DNA of 64,000 bases from positions 304,194 through 368,193 of the forward strand of contig NZ_JASZYV010000004.1 in the NCBI RefSeq assembly GCF_030316895.1. Direction: 5' to 3'. Made by a program: the position numbers and the translations under genes. A model generated the notes under the pieces. It saw only the letters and a list, made by a program, of their open reading frames with translations. It did no database searches and was not told the origin of the DNA. Position 1 is the first letter of the stretch; the number at the start of each line of letters is the position of its first letter. Source of the DNA: Variovorax dokdonensis (GTDB lineage: Bacteria; Pseudomonadota; Gammaproteobacteria; Burkholderiales; Burkholderiaceae_C). Shown one piece after another: positions 1 to 7,873 of this stretch.

Positions 1-120
1 GTGGCCCTGGGGATGGGCAACACGAAGGCGGCCCTGTTCGTGGCGGCCATGCTGGCCGGCATGCTCGTCTTCGAGATGTTCGAGCATCGCGCGCGCACCG
101 CTGCACTGGCGACCAAGTAA
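1..120 (+). CDS. C-terminal end of a membrane protein (partial)
   Basis: Only the last 39 codons are in the window, closing with TAA at 118-120. They encode a Gly/Ala/Met-rich hydrophobic helix (about residues 10-25 of the visible part) followed by a short basic tail (EHRARTAALATK). This resembles the last transmembrane helix of a permease, and the KAALFVAAMLAGM-type segment recalls YeeE/YedE sulfur-transport proteins, but too little is present to name it. It converges on the gene at 125-856 with only four bases between the stops. Confidence 0.5.
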   Translation: MALGMGNTKAALFVAAMLAGMLVFEMFEHRARTAALATK

Positions 121-124
121 GGCG

Positions 125-856
125 TCAGGCCCGGGTGATGGCCTCCGCGAGCACGGCTTCGATCAAGTGCGCGCAGTTGCTCGTTCGCGTGGCTGCATCG
201 ATGGTTCGCGTGCCCATGTGGAGCGCCCAGACGGGCCGTCTGGCGTCGACGCAGACCGAGGTCTTCGCGCCGCGCACAGCGCGCCGCGAAAGGCGCAAGT
301 CGAAGCCGCGCGCACGGGCGGCGCGCAGGAACGCCGCCGCGGGTTGTGCGGTCGCATCGCCGATGAAGTCGATGCGTCGTGGCGCCTTCTCGCCTTCGAG
401 CGCCTGCTCGATGGTCCAGAGCTCGCCCAGTCCGTGAAGCGGATGGCAGCCACAGCCCAGGCCGCAGAACACAGGAATCCCGGACTGCTCGGCCAGCGCG
501 CGCACGGTTGAAGGTGACAGCGCCATGCAGTCCATGGCGCCGTAGAGCCGGCCGAAAAGCCGGGCGATGGCGTGGAGTTCCTGCTTCGCCACGGCGTCGG
601 TCTCGTCGAAGCGGATCAGCACGGCCTTGCCGCCAAGCGCCTCGATGGCCGCGTGCAGTGCCGAGCGCGCCTCATCCCAGCCGGGCGGGCGGACGAGGGC
701 GACATGGGCCCCCTTGAGCAGAGGGGCGGGCTTCGCGTCCCCAGCATCCTTGAAACGTCGAGCGCGACCGAACAGCGCCTGCAGCTTCGATGCCGAAGCC
801 AGCGAGTCGTCCAGCACAGGCGGCAGAAATGGGGTCTCCAGGTCGATCACCCCCAC
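125..856 (-). CDS. Ornithine/aspartate carbamoyltransferase-like protein lacking substrate motifs
   Basis: The 243-aa protein follows the fold order of carbamoyltransferases. An N-terminal region containing LLKGAHVALVRPPGWDEARS corresponds to the segment that normally carries the carbamoyl-phosphate motif STRTR. A second region (MALSPSTVRALAEQSGIPVF, about 110-130) is followed by GCHPLHGLGELWTIEQAL, matching the HPxQxLxDxxTI region. The STRTR residues are replaced by PGWDEARS and the conserved Gln of HPCQ is replaced by His. The family is normally 300 aa or more. It is therefore probably not a functional OTCase; a binding or regulatory paralogue is possible. An FNR-type box lies 29 bp upstream of the ATG, so anaerobic or microaerobic control is likely. 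Confidence 0.65.
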   Translation of the reverse strand: MGVIDLETPFLPPVLDDSLASASKLQALFGRARRFKDAGDAKPAPLLKGAHVALVRPPGWDEARSALHAAIEALGGKAVLIRFDETDAVAKQELHAIARLFGRLYGAMDCMALSPSTVRALAEQSGIPVFCGLGCGCHPLHGLGELWTIEQALEGEKAPRRIDFIGDATAQPAAAFLRAARARGFDLRLSRRAVRGAKTSVCVDARRPVWALHMGTRTIDAATRTSNCAHLIEAVLAEAITRA

Positions 857-884
857 AAGCTACCCGCCGAGCCCCTGCCCGCTT

Positions 885-898
885 TTGATGCCCGTCAA
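885..898. promoter_or_regulatory. FNR/ANR-type box (9 of 10)
   Basis: TTGATGCCCGTCAA matches TTGAT-N4-ATCAA at nine of ten defined positions. It lies between two divergent genes: 29 bp upstream of the carbamoyltransferase-like start at 856 and about 140 bp upstream of the FNR-family gene at 1038. A perfect copy of the same box sits at 6313-6326. Confidence 0.7.
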
Positions 899-1037
899 GA
901 AATCAAGCGGAGGTGCTGCCTGGTCACCGTTGGTTTACCGAGCATTGACCCAGCGTTACCAAAACAGGGACGCTATTGCATGAAATGTCACGCACTGTGC
1001 CTAGCCTTCGATCCACGAACTACCGAGGAGCAGGCTC

Positions 1038-1760
1038 ATGGCCGAAGTGCAGTTGAACGCCACCCAGGACGACACCTTCGCGCAGCGGATCGCGCAGACC
1101 TTGCAGCTGTTGAAGACGAGCCTGCCCGTGCAACGCAAGCTGGTGCATGCCGGTGACAAGATCTACCGCGTCGGCCAGGCCTTCGGCGTGCTCCATGTCG
1201 TGAGCACCGGCATGGTCAAGACGGTCAATCTTTCAGCGGATGGGCGCGAGCAGGTCGTGGGCCTGCACTTCAAGGGCGACTGGCTCGGCCTGGAAGGCAT
1301 TGCCACCGGCCACTACACCTGCGACGCCGTGGCGATGGACACTGGCGAAGTCTGGTCGGTGCACTACGACGCGCTGGTCATGGCAGCGATGCGAGAGCCA
1401 CGGTTGCTGCGGGCCTTGCACGACGCGATGAGCCGCCAGCTGGCGCGCGACCATGATTCGCTGCAATCGCTGTGCGCGCTGCCGACCGACGCGCGCGTGG
1501 CGAGCTTCCTGCACTACTGGGCGGACGCCATGGCCAAGCGCGGCTTGCGCACCGACCAGATCTCGCTGCACATGACGCGCGCCGAAATCGGCAACTACCT
1601 GGGCATGACCCTGGAGTCGGTGAGCCGGGGTCTGTCGCGACTGGCGCGCAGCGACATCATCCGGTTCCTGGAGAAGGGCCGACGCGAGATCCAGATCCCG
1701 CAGGTCGAGGCGCTCGACAGTTTCGTGCGCCGCTCGATCGCCAGCACCACTACCGCGTAG
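1038..1760 (+). CDS. Crp/Fnr-family transcriptional regulator without Fe-S cysteines
   Basis: The 240-aa protein has an N-terminal cyclic-nucleotide-binding-like beta barrel (about 30-140), a dimerisation helix and a C-terminal winged helix. The recognition region IGNYLGMTLESVSRGLSRL keeps the E-x-x-S-R residues that FNR uses to read TTGAT half sites. The N-terminal cysteine cluster of oxygen-sensing FNR is absent; the only cysteines are an isolated one near residue 95 (YTCDAVA) and one in SLCALP. Signal sensing must therefore differ, perhaps as in DNR-type proteins. GAGGAG lies just before the ATG at 1038. FNR boxes at 885-898 and 6313-6326 are plausible targets. Its 3' end overlaps the convergent kinase gene by 11 bp. 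Confidence 0.88.
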   Translation: MAEVQLNATQDDTFAQRIAQTLQLLKTSLPVQRKLVHAGDKIYRVGQAFGVLHVVSTGMVKTVNLSADGREQVVGLHFKGDWLGLEGIATGHYTCDAVAMDTGEVWSVHYDALVMAAMREPRLLRALHDAMSRQLARDHDSLQSLCALPTDARVASFLHYWADAMAKRGLRTDQISLHMTRAEIGNYLGMTLESVSRGLSRLARSDIIRFLEKGRREIQIPQVEALDSFVRRSIASTTTA

Positions 1761-3774
1761 CGTTCAGCACGGTCTCGATCGCCGTTTCCAGCTGCGCCCG
1801 CGTGTAGGGCTTGCGCAGCAGGGGCCAATGGCCGCGAGCGTCGGGCATCTCGCCTGAAAAGCCCGACAGCAGCAGCACCGGCAGATGCGGCATCTGCAAG
1901 CGCGCCTGCGCCGCCAACTCGTCACCACGCATTCCCGGCCCGAGGAGCACGTCGGTGACGAGGATGTCGATCGGCTGGCTGGCCAGCAGCCCGAGCGCTT
2001 CATGCGCGTTCGCACAGGACATGACTTCGCATTCGAGCGATGCCAGAAACGTGCGCGTCACCGCCATCACCTCGGGATCGTCCTCGACCAGCAGAACCCG
2101 CATGCCGCATGGCACGCGCGCGGGCGCATTGCTGTCCGAATCGGCCTCGGCACCGGTTGTCGCGCGCGGCAGATAAAGCGTCAGCGTGGTTCCAAGGCCT
2201 GGCGAACTCGTCAGCTGCACGGCGCCGCTCGACTGGCGCGCAAAGCCGTACACGGTGGCCAGTCCGAGGCCGGTGCCTCGTCCGCTTTCCTTGGTGGTGA
2301 AGAAGGGTTCGAACGCGCGCTCCCGCACGGCCGGTGTCATGCCCGTGCCGTTGTCGGCGATCGAAATGACGACATAGCCATCCTTGTGCGCCACGCCCGC
2401 GAGCTCGGGCGGAAGCTCGGACGTCTGCGCGGGGCGGCAAGAGAAAGTCAGCGTTCCGCCTGCCGGCATCGCGTCGCGTGCGTTGATGGCCACGTTGAGC
2501 ACGGAAGACTCCAGTTGCACCGGGTCGGCCAGGCAATTCATGCCGGGCCGCAGGTCCAATCCGATGACGATGCGCGGATCGATGGTGCGCCGAAGCATGC
2601 CCGCCAGCGATTGCAGCAGGCCCGCCACGTCGACGACAGTCGGCTGCAGCACCTGCCGGCGCGAGAACGCGAGCAACTTGGCCGTCAGCTCGCCGCCGCG
2701 CTGCGCGGCCCGCGACGCCGCCGTGATCAGCGGTTGCGCAAGGGGATCCCCTTCGATGGCCGGAATCTCCTGCAGGATCTGCAGGTTGCCCGAGATCACC
2801 GTCAGCAGGTTGTTGAAGTCGTGCGCAATGCCGCCCGTGAGCTGGCCCACGGATTCGAGCCGCTGTGCATGCTTGAGCGCGTCTTCGCTGCCGATGCGCT
2901 GCAGCACCGTCGCGACCATGTTGGACAAGGCCTCGAGAAAGCGGATCTCGTCGTCGCCGAAGCGATCGGGCCGCGCCGAGAAGGCGCAGGCCACGCCCAT
3001 CGGCCGCCCCTGGTTGGCCAGCGGGGCCGCCACTTCGCTGGTCATGCCCGCATCCAGGTAGCGTCCGGGGATGGCGCAGTTGCCATCGGCCGCCGTCGCG
3101 GTGAACAGCATCGGCTTGCCGTCTTGCAGCACGCGCTGCGCCGCCGAACCCGGCTCGACGTCGAACACTTCGCCCACCGCCTCCAACGCCTGAACGCCAC
3201 GCGATGCCGCCACGCGCCACTGCGCCCCGTTGGGCTGCAGCAAGCGGATCTGGAACAGCTCGATCTGAAGCGCATCGACCGCCGACTGCGCGGCCTGCGC
3301 CAACAGCGCATCGGGTTCGCGCGCATTGACCGCCAGGCGGCCGAACTGCGCCAGGCATTCCGCATAGCGGGCGCGCTGCAGCGCCTGCTTCACACGCGGG
3401 TATTCGGCCACGCTGCGGATCGCCGCCACCACGTAGGGCAGTCCATGGTCCTGCAGCGGGCTGAGCGCGATCTCGACCCGCACCGAGCTGCCGTCTTGTC
3501 GCCTGGCGACCAGGTCCATTTGCGTGCCCATCGGCCGGGGCCTGGGATGCGCGGCATAAGCGGCGCGGTAGGCGGCGTGCTGGGGGCGGACGGCGTCCGG
3601 CACCAGCGCATCGACGTGCAAGCCCGACAACGCCTCGGCCGAGTAGCCCAGCAAGTCGCAGGCGGCCGGGTTGGCCAGCTGGATGGCGCCTTGCTGGTCG
3701 ACCACCAGCAGCGCATCGGGACTTGCCGCGAAGACCGACCGGAAGACCGCATCGTCGTCGAAGGCGGGCGGCAT
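1750..3774 (-). CDS. PAS-GAF hybrid histidine kinase with C-terminal receiver
   Basis: The 674-aa cytoplasmic-looking protein contains, in order, a PAS domain (about 10-125), a GAF domain (about 140-300), a HisKA phosphoacceptor helix with GGIAHDFNNLL (His near 318), a HATPase_c domain (N box NARDAM, DNGTGM, GTGLGLATVYG) and a receiver domain (about 555-670, DILVTDVLL with the phosphoacceptor Asp). No transmembrane segment is evident, so the stimulus is probably intracellular or a small diffusible molecule. Its ATG overlaps the stop of the upstream OmpR-type regulator gene (ATGA at 3773-3776), implying translational coupling and a cognate pair. Confidence 0.92.
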   Translation of the reverse strand: MPPAFDDDAVFRSVFAASPDALLVVDQQGAIQLANPAACDLLGYSAEALSGLHVDALVPDAVRPQHAAYRAAYAAHPRPRPMGTQMDLVARRQDGSSVRVEIALSPLQDHGLPYVVAAIRSVAEYPRVKQALQRARYAECLAQFGRLAVNAREPDALLAQAAQSAVDALQIELFQIRLLQPNGAQWRVAASRGVQALEAVGEVFDVEPGSAAQRVLQDGKPMLFTATAADGNCAIPGRYLDAGMTSEVAAPLANQGRPMGVACAFSARPDRFGDDEIRFLEALSNMVATVLQRIGSEDALKHAQRLESVGQLTGGIAHDFNNLLTVISGNLQILQEIPAIEGDPLAQPLITAASRAAQRGGELTAKLLAFSRRQVLQPTVVDVAGLLQSLAGMLRRTIDPRIVIGLDLRPGMNCLADPVQLESSVLNVAINARDAMPAGGTLTFSCRPAQTSELPPELAGVAHKDGYVVISIADNGTGMTPAVRERAFEPFFTTKESGRGTGLGLATVYGFARQSSGAVQLTSSPGLGTTLTLYLPRATTGAEADSDSNAPARVPCGMRVLLVEDDPEVMAVTRTFLASLECEVMSCANAHEALGLLASQPIDILVTDVLLGPGMRGDELAAQARLQMPHLPVLLLSGFSGEMPDARGHWPLLRKPYTRAQLETAIETVLNATR

Positions 3775-4508
3775 CAGTGCGTCTCCACGGGGAGCGTGAA
3801 CATGTAGCCCGATCCGCGCACCGACTTGATCATCTGAGGGCCGGCGGGATCGACCTCCAGCTTGCGGCGCAGGCGCCCGATCTGCACGTCGATCGTGCGA
3901 TCGAAGGGGCCGGCTTCCCGGCCGCGGGTGGCTTCGAGGAGAAAGTCGCGCGACAGCACCCGCCCCGGATGCGCCACCAGCGTACTGAGCAGGTCGAACT
4001 CGCCGCCGGTCAGCATCACTTCATGCTGCTGCGGATCGAACAGGCGCCGCGCGCTGCAGTCGAGCTGCCAGCCTGCGAACTTCATCGTCTTTCGCGTCGA
4101 GGCGGCGGCGCTTCCGGCGGCCGCTGCCTGCCCCGTCTCCAGCCGACGCAGCACGGCCTTCACGCGAGCGACCAGTTCGCGCAGCTCGAAGGGCTTGGTG
4201 ACGTAGTCGTCGGCGCCCACCTCCAGGCCCGCCACCTTGTCCACCGAATCGCCACGCCCCGAGACGATGACCAGGCCGCAGCGCCAATGCTCACGCAGCC
4301 GGCGCGCAATGGCGAAGCCATCTTCGCCCGGCAGGCCCAGGTCGAGCAGCACCAGCGCAGGCGCATCCTGCGCCATCAAGGTCATCAGTTCGGCGCCGGT
4401 GTGAACCTGACTGACCCGGAAGCCGTGGGTTCCGAGGTAGCGGGCCAGAAGTTCGGTGATGTCGGCTTCGTCGTCGAGGACGGCCAGGTGAGTGGGGACT
4501 GGAATCAC
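3774..4508 (-). CDS. OmpR-family response regulator
   Basis: The 244-aa protein has an N-terminal receiver (about 8-125) with acidic pocket LDDEAD, phosphoacceptor Asp in LVLLDLGLPG and the conserved Lys in YVTKPFE. A linker leads to an OmpR/PhoB winged helix (about 150-240: LTGGEFDLLSTLVAHPGRV, then RTIDVQIGRLRRKLE and SVRGSGYMF). It is the first gene of a two-gene unit with the hybrid kinase and overlaps it by four bases. Because the kinase carries its own receiver, phosphate may pass by a multistep relay or directly from the kinase His to this protein. Confidence 0.93.
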   Translation of the reverse strand: MIPVPTHLAVLDDEADITELLARYLGTHGFRVSQVHTGAELMTLMAQDAPALVLLDLGLPGEDGFAIARRLREHWRCGLVIVSGRGDSVDKVAGLEVGADDYVTKPFELRELVARVKAVLRRLETGQAAAAGSAAASTRKTMKFAGWQLDCSARRLFDPQQHEVMLTGGEFDLLSTLVAHPGRVLSRDFLLEATRGREAGPFDRTIDVQIGRLRRKLEVDPAGPQMIKSVRGSGYMFTLPVETH

Positions 4509-4564
4509 CCGCCGATGTTAGGCCCCCGGCCGGCCGGACTACAAGCTGGCGTGCCCGGTGCCGC

Positions 4565-5161
4565 TCAGGCGGATGCGGCGGTCAGCTCGGGGCCGAGCCC
4601 GATGGGCGCCGGGACCCGGTTGACGATGCGGGTGAACAGCTGGCGGTACTCCTCCTCCGGCTCGGCGCCGGCCAGCGCGTCGCGATTGCTCAGGAAGGCG
4701 CGGTCCAGCTCGATCCAGTCTTCCTCGGTGAGCACCCGTTCGGCCAGGGGCAGGATCTCTCTTTCCTCCAGCGCCATGTGGGCCATGTAGAAGTCGACAT
4801 AGCGCTCGATGGCCGTCTCGAACGGCTGGCGCCGCGATTCACCAAGCATCTCGAAGGCCAGGAGCGCGTGTTCGACATTGCGGATCTTGCGTTCGCCGCG
4901 CTCGTGGTCGTCGTCGAGCTTGTCGAGCAGCTCGCGAGAAATCGGCGTGCGCGCGCGCAGCTTGGGAAACAGCAGCGCCGATTCCTTGCGGTGATGCCGC
5001 TTCTCAGGAAACTCGTCCAAGTAGAAAAGCATGGCACGCAGCGTCTCGAAATCGGGCAAGGTCCCCTTGCGCCGATGCTCGGCCAGCAGCAATGGAATCG
5101 AGCGCAGCATGGCCGCCAACGCGGCGTGCTCGTCCCGGATGATCCTGATCGTCTCGCGCAT
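4565..5161 (-). CDS. Hemerythrin HHE domain protein
   Basis: The 198-aa all-helical protein has the spaced His/Glu ligands of the HHE cation-binding domain: DEHAAL near the N-terminus, HHRKE at about residue 55, DDDHERGE at about 85 and YMAHMALEEREIL at about 130. Such proteins bind a di-iron centre and are linked to oxygen, NO or redox stress. An in-frame start 36 bp upstream exists, but the ATG at 5161 is preceded by AAGGAG at good spacing and gives the expected family N-terminus. It is divergent from the universal stress gene at 5289. Confidence 0.88.
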   Translation of the reverse strand: MRETIRIIRDEHAALAAMLRSIPLLLAEHRRKGTLPDFETLRAMLFYLDEFPEKRHHRKESALLFPKLRARTPISRELLDKLDDDHERGERKIRNVEHALLAFEMLGESRRQPFETAIERYVDFYMAHMALEEREILPLAERVLTEEDWIELDRAFLSNRDALAGAEPEEEYRQLFTRIVNRVPAPIGLGPELTAASA

Positions 5162-5288
5162 GTCCGCTCCTTGTCTCTTGCATGGCTCAAGGATCACGCC
5201 GCCGGCATGTTCGCACCTTGCGCTATGTCAAACCCCGTGCGGAACAGGCTCGCATACTGAAGCGCATCCCAAGACAAGGAGCCGCTTC

Positions 5289-5816
5289 ATGACCATCTAT
5301 CAACGCATCCTGGTTCCCATCGACGGCAGCGACACGTCGGCGATCGGCCTGCAGGAGGCCATCCGCCTGGCCAAGCTCACGGGTGGCAAGCTGCGCGTGA
5401 TGCATGCGATCGACGACCTGTCCTTTGCCCTGGCGATGGACGCATATGCGGGCATGCCTGGGCAGTGGATGGACGAGCTGCGCCAGGAAGCGCACAAACT
5501 GCTCGCCCAGGCCGTCGGCACCGCCGCGGAAGCGGGCGTCCCGGCCGAAAGCGTCCTGCGCGAGCGTTTCGACGGCAAGATCGTCGACGCCGTCGTCGCC
5601 GAAGCAACCAGCTGGCCGGCCGACTTGATCGTGCTGGGCACGCATGGCCGCCGCGGCCTCAGCCGGCTGATGATGGGCAGCGACGCCGAAAGCATCCTGC
5701 GCATGGCGCCCGTGCCGGTCTTGCTGGTGCGGCCTCCTGCGGAGGCGGCGCCGCAGGAAAAGCCGGCGGGCGTCAAGCACGTGAGCCTGGTCACCGGCGC
5801 GCTGAAGATCGAATAG
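5289..5816 (+). CDS. Universal stress protein (UspA family)
   Basis: The 175-aa protein has a single Usp domain starting RILVPIDGSDTS and the ATP-binding signature GTHGRRGLSRLMMGS, the G-x2-G-x9-G-S pattern of nucleotide-binding Usp proteins. The C-terminal 25 residues are an extension beyond the usual domain end (VPVLLVRPP). AAGGAG precedes the ATG. It is divergent from the hemerythrin gene and next to a second Usp gene on the other strand, typical of anaerobic/energy-stress islands in proteobacteria. Confidence 0.93.
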   Translation: MTIYQRILVPIDGSDTSAIGLQEAIRLAKLTGGKLRVMHAIDDLSFALAMDAYAGMPGQWMDELRQEAHKLLAQAVGTAAEAGVPAESVLRERFDGKIVDAVVAEATSWPADLIVLGTHGRRGLSRLMMGSDAESILRMAPVPVLLVRPPAEAAPQEKPAGVKHVSLVTGALKIE

Positions 5817-5832
5817 CGCCGCCGGCAACGGC

Positions 5833-6276
5833 TCAGCGCACCACGAGCACCGGCAGCGTCGAATGCGCGAGCACTTCCTGCGTCTGGCTGCCCAGCAGCA
5901 GGCGGCGCAGGCCCTTGTGGCCATGCGAGGCCATCACGATCAGGTCGCACTGGTGCTTGCGCGCCGCTTGCAGCAGCACACGCGACACCTCGTCGCCGGA
6001 GATCGCGACGGTCTTGGCATCGACCCCTTCGTCGCTGCAATGCCTGGCGGCTTCATCGAGCAACACCTGGGCCTCGCGCACGGATTGGCCTTCGGCAGCG
6101 CCGATTTCCTCGGCAGAAAAGCTCACCGCCCCTTCGAACAGACCCAGCCGATAGCGCGGCACCACATGCACCACCACCAGCCGCGCCTCGTGCGTGCGTG
6201 CAAGTCCGATGGCGCAGGCCACGGCGCGCCGCGACAGCTCGCTGTCGTCGGTGGCCACGAGGATCTTCTTGAACAT
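5833..6276 (-). CDS. Universal stress protein under an FNR box
   Basis: The 147-aa single-domain Usp starts MFKKILVATDDSE and ends LPVLVVR, the usual family boundaries. The nucleotide-binding signature is ASHGHKGLRRLLLGS. The reading frame runs far upstream, but the ATG at 6276 gives the exact family N-terminus. A perfect FNR/ANR box (6313-6326) is centred about 43 bp upstream of this start, which makes this the clearest FNR-regulated gene in the window. Confidence 0.93.
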   Translation of the reverse strand: MFKKILVATDDSELSRRAVACAIGLARTHEARLVVVHVVPRYRLGLFEGAVSFSAEEIGAAEGQSVREAQVLLDEAARHCSDEGVDAKTVAISGDEVSRVLLQAARKHQCDLIVMASHGHKGLRRLLLGSQTQEVLAHSTLPVLVVR

Positions 6277-6312
6277 GCGTTTGCAGCCTAGGCCTGGCTG
6301 GCGGGCCGGGCC

Positions 6313-6326
6313 TTGATGCGGATCAA
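6313..6326. promoter_or_regulatory. Perfect FNR/ANR box
   Basis: TTGATGCGGATCAA matches TTGAT-N4-ATCAA at all ten defined positions. It lies between the stop of the DUF1275 gene (6333) and the start of the Usp gene (6276), both on the minus strand. Its placement fits a promoter for the Usp gene. Confidence 0.85.
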
Positions 6327-6332
6327 GCCCGG

Positions 6333-7145
6333 CTAGGCGTCCGAGCCGGGCCGCAGGCGCCGGGCCCAGCCCCGATAGCGTGTGAGGTCGTCCAGCATGG
6401 GCGGCAGCGAGAGCGCAAGCAGCAGCGCCGCCAGGGGCACCACGCAGACGAAGCCCAGATGCTTGAAGCCCAGCGCGCCGACCACGCCGCCGGCAACGAA
6501 CATCCCGATCAGGCCGCCGGCCATGCGCAACCGGTGGCGGTTGTGCCCGACGCGAGCCACCCCCGCCGTCGCGCGGCCGTTCCAATACAGCAACTTGCCG
6601 ATCTCCATGCCCAGGTCGGTGATGTTGCCCGTCATGTGCGTGGTCCGGACGCTGCCGCCGGAAGTCTTGGAGGCGACCGCGTTCTGCAGGCCCATGATGA
6701 ACGAGAGCAGCAGCACCGTGAGCGGCACCGCGAAGGGCGTGCTCCAGTGCAGCGTGGCGGCGCCCACCAGGCCGAACGGAAAAAGCAGCGCGGCCTCCAG
6801 CAGCAAGGGCAATGCGTAGATGCCGCGAAGCTTGTGCTGCCGTGCCCAGTTCACGAGGATGGCGCACACGGCCGCACCGGTGGTGAAAGCCAGCAGCGCG
6901 CCGGATGCATTGAGCAGGAGATGGGTCTCGCCCAGCGCCAGGCCGTCCGCCCACTGCGACGCGAAGCCGGTCATGTGCGAGGTGTACATGTGCAGCACGA
7001 GAAAGCCGCCCGCGTTCACGGCACCCGCGTTGAAGGCCAGCAGAAGACCCAGCGTGCGATTGGTCGAAGGCGCCCGATGGCGGTGTGTGAGAAAGCGGAT
7101 GCGTCGCATCGTCGAAGCCTTTGCGTCAACCTGCCGAGATGACAT
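6333..7145 (-). CDS. YoaK/DUF1275 family membrane protein
   Basis: The 270-aa polytopic protein has about six hydrophobic segments and the two family signatures: NAGAVNAGGFLVLHMYTSHM near the first helix and GLQNAVASKTSGGSVRTTHM with THMTGNITDLG near residue 165. The family is uncharacterised and predicted to transport small molecules. An alternative start (MRRIRF, 7109) would remove 12 residues. The FNR box at 6313 is downstream of this gene, so it is not evidence for its own control. Confidence 0.85.
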   Translation of the reverse strand: MSSRQVDAKASTMRRIRFLTHRHRAPSTNRTLGLLLAFNAGAVNAGGFLVLHMYTSHMTGFASQWADGLALGETHLLLNASGALLAFTTGAAVCAILVNWARQHKLRGIYALPLLLEAALLFPFGLVGAATLHWSTPFAVPLTVLLLSFIMGLQNAVASKTSGGSVRTTHMTGNITDLGMEIGKLLYWNGRATAGVARVGHNRHRLRMAGGLIGMFVAGGVVGALGFKHLGFVCVVPLAALLLALSLPPMLDDLTRYRGWARRLRPGSDA

Positions 7146-7284
7146 GCGCCGGAACGCAGCCCGGGAAGACCTTGTCGCAGCCGGCCGTCAGAAGCCTTTG
7201 AAAGTACCTGGCGGGGTGCGCCTTCGCACTGTACAGCGGCCGGCATGGCCATGAAAAGGTGCCGAGCACATTGTTGGCGACGCC

Positions 7285-7803
7285 TCAGCGCTGCGCCCAG
7301 AAGGCGCGTTGCATCGCGATGGTTTCCTGCGCGATCTCCTCGACCGGCCCGATCAGCTCGACCGGCTTCTGGCAGTGGTCGAAGACATAGCGCGACGACA
7401 CGCTCATGGTGGGGTTCTCGGCGTGGTCGCCGGTTTCGGTGAGCAACTGCGCCTCGGTCATGCCGAACACCACGCGGCCGATGTTGGCCCAATAGGCTGT
7501 GCCGGCGCACATGCAGCACGGCTCCACCGCCGTGTAGAGCGTGCAGCTCCAGAGGAATTCGGGCGTGAAGTTGGTCGCCGCAACGCGTGCCAGCGTGGAC
7601 TCGGCGTGGTTGACCGTGTCGATGTTGCATTGCTCCAGCAGCACGGTTTCGTTGTCCGGCCCCACCAGGACGGCGCCGAAGGGATGGTGGCCGAGCCCGA
7701 TCGCGCGCTGAGCGACCTCGTTGGAGCGGCGCAGGTGGCGCAGCATCTGCTCGTGCGTCGGGCTGGGGTTGCGGTTGGCGACGTTGGCTTTTTCGTGAGA
7801 CAT
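7285..7803 (-). CDS. Nucleoside/guanine deaminase-like zinc enzyme
   Basis: The 172-aa cytidine-deaminase-fold protein has the zinc site NHAEST (HAE catalytic motif, about residue 70) and EPCCMCAGTAYW (PCxxC, about 95), with HPFGAVLV near the N-terminus. This is the guanine deaminase/tRNA-adenosine-deaminase branch; the C-terminal part differs from TadA, so a free base or nucleoside is the likely substrate. The ATG at 7803 was chosen because it starts just before the conserved region; a longer in-frame extension has no family match. It precedes no obvious partner; a GST gene lies upstream on the same strand. Confidence 0.85.
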   Translation of the reverse strand: MSHEKANVANRNPSPTHEQMLRHLRRSNEVAQRAIGLGHHPFGAVLVGPDNETVLLEQCNIDTVNHAESTLARVAATNFTPEFLWSCTLYTAVEPCCMCAGTAYWANIGRVVFGMTEAQLLTETGDHAENPTMSVSSRYVFDHCQKPVELIGPVEEIAQETIAMQRAFWAQR

Positions 7804-7873
7804 GGATTGGCTTGGGTTCAGGCTTTGAAGGTCGGTAAGGCGCAAGGAGCAGGGCTCAGCCCCGGCTGCGAGG

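Noticed and set aside
1885..3807. Long plus-strand frame of 640 aa opposite the hybrid kinase
   Set aside because: It lies entirely antisense to a clear PAS-GAF kinase; the composition (Arg, His, Gln rich) is that of GC-rich shadow frames.
5218..5231. TTGCGCTATGTCAA as an FNR box between hemerythrin and Usp genes
   Set aside because: Only seven of ten positions match TTGAT-N4-ATCAA, much weaker than the sites at 885 and 6313.
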